Positions 62,109 through 64,000 of a DNA stretch of 64,000 nt are shown in pieces. The translations under genes were made by a program, and so were the position numbers. This stretch comes from MR-S7 sp000400995. GTDB taxonomy: Bacteria > Pseudomonadota > Gammaproteobacteria > Burkholderiales > Burkholderiaceae_C. A model generated the notes under the pieces. The model did not search any database. It was not told the origin of the DNA and saw only the letters and a program-made list of their open reading frames with translations. The first letter of the stretch is position 1. Every line of letters starts with the position of its first letter. The stretch spans positions 1,116,001 to 1,180,000 of the forward strand of contig NZ_CP152342.1 of the NCBI RefSeq assembly GCF_045291395.1, read 5' to 3'.

Positions 62109-63538
62109 GGCGCAATTGTCGCCAACGGCGCCAGGGGCAGGCGTACGACGGCATCCAATCCGAGGATGCGCGCGCCCTCGCGGCGGTTGGCCAGGGCGAT
62201 GGTGCCGCCCAGGGCCTGCACGATCTCGCGGCAGATGGCCAGCCCCAGGCCGGAGCCGGTGCGCACGTCGCCGGCCGAGAAGGGCTGGAACAGGCGCGCG
62301 GCCAGCTCGTCGTCGATGCCGGGGCCGCCGTCGGCGATGGTGAGGATGGCATGGCGGCCATCGCCGTGGCGGCCGTCGGCGCGCAGGGCGATGGCCAGCT
62401 CGGTGCCGGGCGGGGCGTGGCGGATGGCGTTGTGCAGCAGGTTGCGGCACAGCTCGCGCAGCATCCATTCGTGCGCATGCACGGGGGCGGCGCAGGTGTC
62501 GATGCCGAAGTCCAGGTCGCCCTGGGCGACGAGGGGCGAGAGCTCCAGCGCGATCTCGCGCAGCACCGCGTCCAGGCGCGTGACGGGCACGGCGCCCTGC
62601 TGGCGCAACTGCTCCACCTTGGCCAGGGCCAGCATCTGGTTGGCGAGCTGGGTGGCGCGGTCCACGGTGTCGCCGATCTCGTGCAGCGCCTGCGGCGCGG
62701 GCGTGTCGCCGCGCAGCGCGGACTGCACCTGTACCTTGAGCACGGCCAGCGGCGTGCGCAGCTGGTGCGAGGCATCGCGCACGAAGCGCTGCTGGTGCGC
62801 GAGCAGGTGCGACAGGCGCTGCATGACGGCGTTGGTGGCGTCGATCAGCGGCTGCAGCTCGCGCGGCGCGGCGGGCGCGGCGATGGGGGCCAGGTCGCCC
62901 TCGGGGCGCGCGCGCAGGTCGGCGCTGAGCTGGCGCACGGGCCGCGTGGCGCGCTGCACCACCAGCACCACGAGCAGCGCGATCAGGCCCAGCAGCAGCG
63001 CCTGGCGGGTGAGGGTGGTGCGCAGGATCTGCAGCGCGGCGGCCTCGCGCAGCTCCAGCGTCTCGGCCACCTGCACCACGGCCATGCCCCGGCCCTCGCT
63101 GCTGGCCACGGGCTGCAGCAGCACGGCCACGCGCACGGGCGCGCCGCGGAACTGGTCGTCGTAGAAGTCCACCAGCGCCGCATAGGGCGGCCGCGCGGGG
63201 ATGGCGCCGCGCCACACGGGCAGCTCGGCGAAGCCCGAGACCATCTCGCCGTGCAGGTTGGAGACGCGGTAGAACATGCGGCTCTGGTTGTCGGCCTCGA
63301 AGGCCTCCAGCGCCGCGTAGGGCACGGTGGCGTGCAGCTCGGCCAGCTCGTCCCAGCCGCGCACGTCGAGCTGTTCGCTGATGGTCTTGGCCGATGCCAG
63401 CAGCGTGCGGTCGTAGGCCGTGTGCAGCGCGGCCAGCGCCTGGCGGTGCAGGCTGTAGGTGTTGACGGCGACGAACAGCAGCGTGGGCAGCAGGATACCC
63501 ACGAGCAGCTGGCGGCGCAGCGAGCGGGGGCGGCTCAC
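62105..63538 (-). CDS. Sensor histidine kinase, TctE-like
   Basis: 477 residues. Two membrane segments (about 10-28 and 183-203) enclose a 2CSK_N-type periplasmic domain (AYDRTLLASAKTISEQL). HAMP, phosphoacceptor His in ASHQLRTPLAVL, N box NLLHNAIRHAPPG, and G boxes IADGGPGI and GSGLGLAI. TctE-type kinases usually respond to tricarboxylates or related ligands. Overlaps the regulator gene by ATGA. Confidence 0.9.
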   Translation of the reverse strand: MSRPRSLRRQLLVGILLPTLLFVAVNTYSLHRQALAALHTAYDRTLLASAKTISEQLDVRGWDELAELHATVPYAALEAFEADNQSRMFYRVSNLHGEMVSGFAELPVWRGAIPARPPYAALVDFYDDQFRGAPVRVAVLLQPVASSEGRGMAVVQVAETLELREAAALQILRTTLTRQALLLGLIALLVVLVVQRATRPVRQLSADLRARPEGDLAPIAAPAAPRELQPLIDATNAVMQRLSHLLAHQQRFVRDASHQLRTPLAVLKVQVQSALRGDTPAPQALHEIGDTVDRATQLANQMLALAKVEQLRQQGAVPVTRLDAVLREIALELSPLVAQGDLDFGIDTCAAPVHAHEWMLRELCRNLLHNAIRHAPPGTELAIALRADGRHGDGRHAILTIADGGPGIDDELAARLFQPFSAGDVRTGSGLGLAICREIVQALGGTIALANRREGARILGLDAVVRLPLAPLATIAP

Positions 63539-64000
63539 GCCTCGGCCTTCAGCAGGTACCCGAGGCCGCGCAGCGTCATCAGCACCACGCCGGTGCCCGC
63601 GAGCTTCTTGCGCACGCGGTAGACCACGACCTCGATGGCCTCGTACTGCACGTCGCTCTGTCCGGGAAAGACCAGCTCGTACAGCCGCTCCTTGGCCACG
63701 GCGCGCCCGGGCTGGGCCAGCAGCGCGCGCAGCAGGGCCAGCTCGCGCGGGGTGAGGTCCATGGGCGCGTCGTGGGCATAGATGGCGCCGCTGTCCTTGT
63801 CGTGGCGCAGCACGCCCAGCGTGGCGGCGGCGGGGGCGGGCCTGGCCTCGGCCGCGTCGCTGCTGCGGCGCACCAGGGCGCGCAGGCGCGCCTCCAGCTC
63901 GTCCAGGTCGAAAGGCTTGGGCAGGTAGTCGTCGGCGCCGGCGTTCAGGCCCAGCACGCGGTCGCCCACGGTGCCGCGCGCGGTGAGCAGCAGCACGGGC
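63535..64000 (-). CDS. OmpR-family response regulator, TctD-like (partial)
   Basis: The C-terminal 155 residues or so. The receiver end has LLLTARGTVGDRVLGLNAGADDYLPKPF with the conserved Lys; the winged helix follows (LTPRELALLRALLAQPGRAVAKERL, IEVVVYRVRKKLAGTGV, LRGLGYLL). The phosphorylated Asp lies beyond base 64000. It pairs with the downstream TctE-like kinase. Confidence 0.93.
   Translation of the reverse strand, partial: PVLLLTARGTVGDRVLGLNAGADDYLPKPFDLDELEARLRALVRRSSDAAEARPAPAAATLGVLRHDKDSGAIYAHDAPMDLTPRELALLRALLAQPGRAVAKERLYELVFPGQSDVQYEAIEVVVYRVRKKLAGTGVVLMTLRGLGYLLKAEA

Overview
The window is high-GC proteobacterial chromosome. Gene content and neighbourhoods (trxA, AddAB-like repair genes, 4.5S RNA beside dnaX-ybaB-recR, gloB next to a methyltransferase and rnhA, the prp propionate cluster with an ScfR-type regulator) and a dispersed GCGCTTG...CAAGCGC palindromic repeat point to a betaproteobacterium of the Comamonadaceae (Acidovorax/Alicycliphilus-like). 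This placement is inference from gene order and style; no database was searched.

Layout. 1-8138: end of trxA, an AddAB-like nuclease/helicase pair, a TIGR03862-type flavoprotein and an exported unknown. 8300-18793: a metal-uptake island. It holds a TonB-dependent receptor preceded by two sites matching the ModE operator, a DUF2478 protein, a siderophore-type ABC importer (binding protein, FecCD permease, FecE ATPase), a SAM methyltransferase, a DUF364 gene broken by a 268-bp MITE, a ModA-like binding protein, a ModB-like permease with no ModC, ModD and ModE. I read it as a ModE-repressed outer-membrane route for molybdate, tungstate or a chelate of them; this is the best candidate for an undescribed system. 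18809-25244: two DUF4398/OmpA lipoproteins, 4.5S RNA, dnaX, ybaB, recR, a MAPEG protein, an orphan SsuA/ThiY-like binding protein and a DUF3096 peptide. 25256-27551: mltD-like transglycosylase and gloB.

27567-36446 is an apparently complete 8.9-kb inovirus prophage: repressor-like gene, Rep, ssDNA-binding protein, coat genes, TspB-like adsorption protein, DUF2523 protein, Zot assembly ATPase and a small serine recombinase. It has no secretin. Its ends can be placed at a 2-bp AT shared by both junctions, inside codon 6 of the host methyltransferase gene. The phage end supplies a replacement in-frame start codon.

36421-43186: the methyltransferase, rnhA, a thioredoxin-like gene, molybdenum cofactor genes (moeA, mobA, moaA), a PilJ-N protein and a DUF2889 protein. 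43273-52585: aldehyde dehydrogenase, membrane pyrophosphatase and soluble pyrophosphatase, metE/metR and a zeta-toxin/ParD-like pair. 52637-60449: methylcitrate cycle (prpB-like, prpF, acnD, prpC, thioesterase) with a divergent short-chain acyl-CoA regulator. 60519-64000: GNAT, DUF1643, Hsp15-like protein and a TctE/TctD-type two-component system running off the edge.

Two window-wide patterns matter. At least 12 copies of the palindromic repeat lie in intergenic regions, at gene ends and in frame inside genes, but none in the prophage. Five otherwise intact conserved genes (addA-like, dnaX, gloB, mobA, the thioesterase) are each broken by one base in a homopolymer, which points to sequencing error, with programmed slippage a real alternative for dnaX only.
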